Shown here: positions 5,461 to 6,550 of the stretch, one piece after another
How the letters are laid out: each line of letters starts with the position of its first letter
Numbering within the stretch: the stretch's first letter is position 1
Assembly (NCBI GenBank): GCA_016209865.1
Contig: JACQVL010000060.1
Coordinates: 1 to 6,550 of the forward strand
Origin: Candidatus Latescibacterota bacterium
Lineage (GTDB): Bacteria; JAAXHH01; JACQVL01
Length of the DNA: 6,550 bases
Direction: 5' to 3'
Program-made: the position numbers and the translations under genes
The notes under the pieces: model-generated
What the model saw: only the letters and a program-made list of their open reading frames with translations
Database searches by the model: none
What the model was told of the DNA's origin: nothing

Positions 5461-6390
5461 CTACACCAACGGAATCATCGTCTTATACACGCACACCTTG
5501 CCGTCCGCATGGGGGGTGAGGGCGCGTGAGAGTTCAAGGTCGCCGGCTTTCTTCCCTGGGGGGATATCCGTGACGAGGGTCAGGGGGAGGCCGGTCTTCC
5601 CCTGGTCGTGTCCGGCCGCGTGCCGGCCGGCGGCGTGGTCGATCAGCCAGGGGTCCGGTTTCAGCCCGCAGAACGTCACCGTCCCGCGCGCGGTCTTCCC
5701 GAACTTCGTATGGTCGAGGACGACGATCACCTCGTCCGCGACCTTGATGAATCGCTGTTTCATCTCGATGATTTTCGGGTTGTTGACCATCAGGCCGGCG
5801 TCCAGTCCGAACCCGGCGCCGGAGAGGATGGCTTTGAACGGGCCGGCCCAGCAATACTGGTAGAACTCGTCGCCGTCCGGACAGTCGACGTAGCAGAACG
5901 ACCGGGCGACCGGGATACCGCCCAGTTGCGCGAATTCCACCCCACCGTACGAGCAGAGGGCGAGGACGTGCGGGGCGTAGCTGTTGGTGATGACGCGGAG
6001 GCCGGTCTTGCCCTGGACAACGACCTGACGGGCGACCAGGTCGATCGTCCGGCCGGCGTCGAGCAGCAGAGGTTTATCCCAGTTCTTGATGCACGTCTCC
6101 GCCACGTAGGCGCTCAGCATCTGGATGGCGTCCATCTCCGCGCTGCTCGCCCCTTCGTAGAACCCGTGGAACGGATGATCCTCGCGGGCCAGTTCCGCGC
6201 CGCCCCAGACCCGGATGAGGCTCAGGCTGTGGGCCTTCAGAATCGTCTCGATCTCGTCGAAGTCACTCCGGATGGCCACCTCGGTCACGTTGAGGTCCTG
6301 GCTCAACTCATGGGTATGCACCCGGCCATCCCTCAGTAACCGCATGATGATCGTCTGAAGCCGCCGTTCTTTCTCCGTCTTCACAGGCAT
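5461..6390 (-). CDS. DeoR/GlpR-family transcriptional regulator
   Basis: DNA-binding repressor that responds to a phosphorylated sugar. The N-terminal winged helix (residues 6-65) has the family's helix-turn-helix, HTHELSQDLNVTEVAIRSDF (25-44), and the wing ends in RVWGGAEL (60-67), equivalent to the usual RvHGGA. The C-terminal sensor domain shows DAGRT (111-115), ITNS (134-137), a glycine-rich GAGFGLDAGL (191-200), IIEMKQRFIKVAD (207-219) and LDHTKFG (225-231), all typical of DeoR sensor domains. At 309 residues it is longer than the usual roughly 250-260, mostly through an extended segment around 146-190 and a tail after residue 250. The start has an excellent GGAGGT six bases before the ATG. 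It heads the five-gene operon, with a strong promoter upstream, so it probably controls its own operon and the aldolase. The ligand is unknown. Confidence 0.94.
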   Translation of the reverse strand: MPVKTEKERRLQTIIMRLLRDGRVHTHELSQDLNVTEVAIRSDFDEIETILKAHSLSLIRVWGGAELAREDHPFHGFYEGASSAEMDAIQMLSAYVAETCIKNWDKPLLLDAGRTIDLVARQVVVQGKTGLRVITNSYAPHVLALCSYGGVEFAQLGGIPVARSFCYVDCPDGDEFYQYCWAGPFKAILSGAGFGLDAGLMVNNPKIIEMKQRFIKVADEVIVVLDHTKFGKTARGTVTFCGLKPDPWLIDHAAGRHAAGHDQGKTGLPLTLVTDIPPGKKAGDLELSRALTPHADGKVCVYKTMIPLV

Positions 6391-6419
6391 GTCCCCACCT
6401 CCCCCATGCTGGTCGTCCC

Positions 6420-6448
6420 AATGTAACCCGGTCGATGCAGAGTGTCAA
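6420..6448 (-). promoter_or_regulatory. Sigma70-type promoter of the deoR-aldolase operon
   Basis: On the minus strand a perfect TTGACA (6448-6443) is followed, after exactly 17 bases, by TACATT (6425-6420), which matches four of six bases of the -10 consensus. Transcription would start near 6413, giving a leader of about 22 bases that contains the GGAGGT ribosome site. The promoter fits the gene arrangement well; it has not been tested, and the sigma factors of this organism are unknown. Confidence 0.7.
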
Positions 6449-6449
6449 G

Positions 6450-6463
6450 CGGTTTCCAGACCG
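6450..6463. promoter_or_regulatory. Candidate operator dyad next to the -35 box
   Basis: CGGTTTCCAGACCG has four-base inverted ends (CGGT/ACCG) and 10 of 14 positions agree with its own reverse complement. It begins two bases upstream of the TTGACA box, where an autoregulator of the DeoR family could bind. The arms are short, so the call is tentative. Confidence 0.3.
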
Positions 6464-6550
6464 ATTGATGGTTCACTCTTCTCCGGGTCCCCTCGCATGC
6501 TGGGGACGACAGAGGGGTCAGGAGTGCGTCGACCACACGCCAATCCCACC
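6464..6550. other. Region upstream of the deoR promoter, no gene seen
   Basis: No credible reading frame, RNA gene or terminator is visible. It contains CATGCTGG at 6496-6503, also present in the leader region at 6405-6412, and GGGACGAC at 6503-6510, the inverse complement of GTCGTCCC at 6412-6419. These could be spaced regulator sites flanking the promoter, or chance. Confidence 0.3.

Noticed and set aside
5608-6339. 243-codon open frame on the + strand opposite the DeoR-family gene
   Set aside because: Antisense shadow with skewed composition; the regulator in the other strand has all expected motifs.
6435-6447. ATGCAGAGTGTCA repeated exactly at 4-16
   Set aside because: A 13-base match within 6.5 kb is not rare enough by chance, and part of the first copy belongs to the palindromic repeat; no symmetry or shared position relative to promoters is evident.

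Overview
The window comes from a GC-rich bacterial chromosome. It has dense gene packing, clear Shine-Dalgarno sites, a sigma70-like promoter and many antisense shadow reading frames typical of high-GC coding DNA. I cannot name the organism. Two points bear on it: an exported protein resembling DUF4835 (known mainly from Bacteroidota and related phyla), and two copies of the short palindromic repeat that reads VIPAKAGI when translated, which is widespread in proteobacteria and several uncultured phyla. An uncultured lineage is plausible, but that is inference.

Layout. Positions 4-1802 (+ strand) hold two overlapping genes for the membrane permeases of a MalF/MalG-type carbohydrate ABC importer. 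The binding protein and ATPase are not in the window. Positions 1801-2026 are a repeat-built junction between the converging permease and creatininase genes: heptad repeats (AAGGACG on the left, CGTCCTT on the right) form inverted arms around a VIPAKAGI-type palindrome. Positions 2025-6390 (- strand) are five tightly packed genes, read from right to left: a DeoR/GlpR-family repressor, a DeoC/FbaB-type class I aldolase, an exported DUF4835-like protein, a second exported protein of unknown family, and a creatininase-family metallohydrolase. Gaps between them are 3, 21, 7 and 12 bases, so one operon is likely. A promoter with a perfect TTGACA box and a 17-base spacer lies just upstream of the repressor gene (6420-6448).

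How it may work together (inference). The importer brings in a sugar or polyol. A creatininase-family hydrolase and a Schiff-base aldolase act on the derived ketone or phosphosugar. The DeoR-type protein senses a phosphorylated intermediate and controls its own operon. The two exported proteins in the middle of this catabolic operon are the unexpected part and have no obvious role in it.

The main points for a second look are the exported gene pair inside a sugar operon, the composite repeat that starts at both converging stop codons, the repeat-derived N-terminus of the first permease, and a bias of TTA leucine codons toward a following G.
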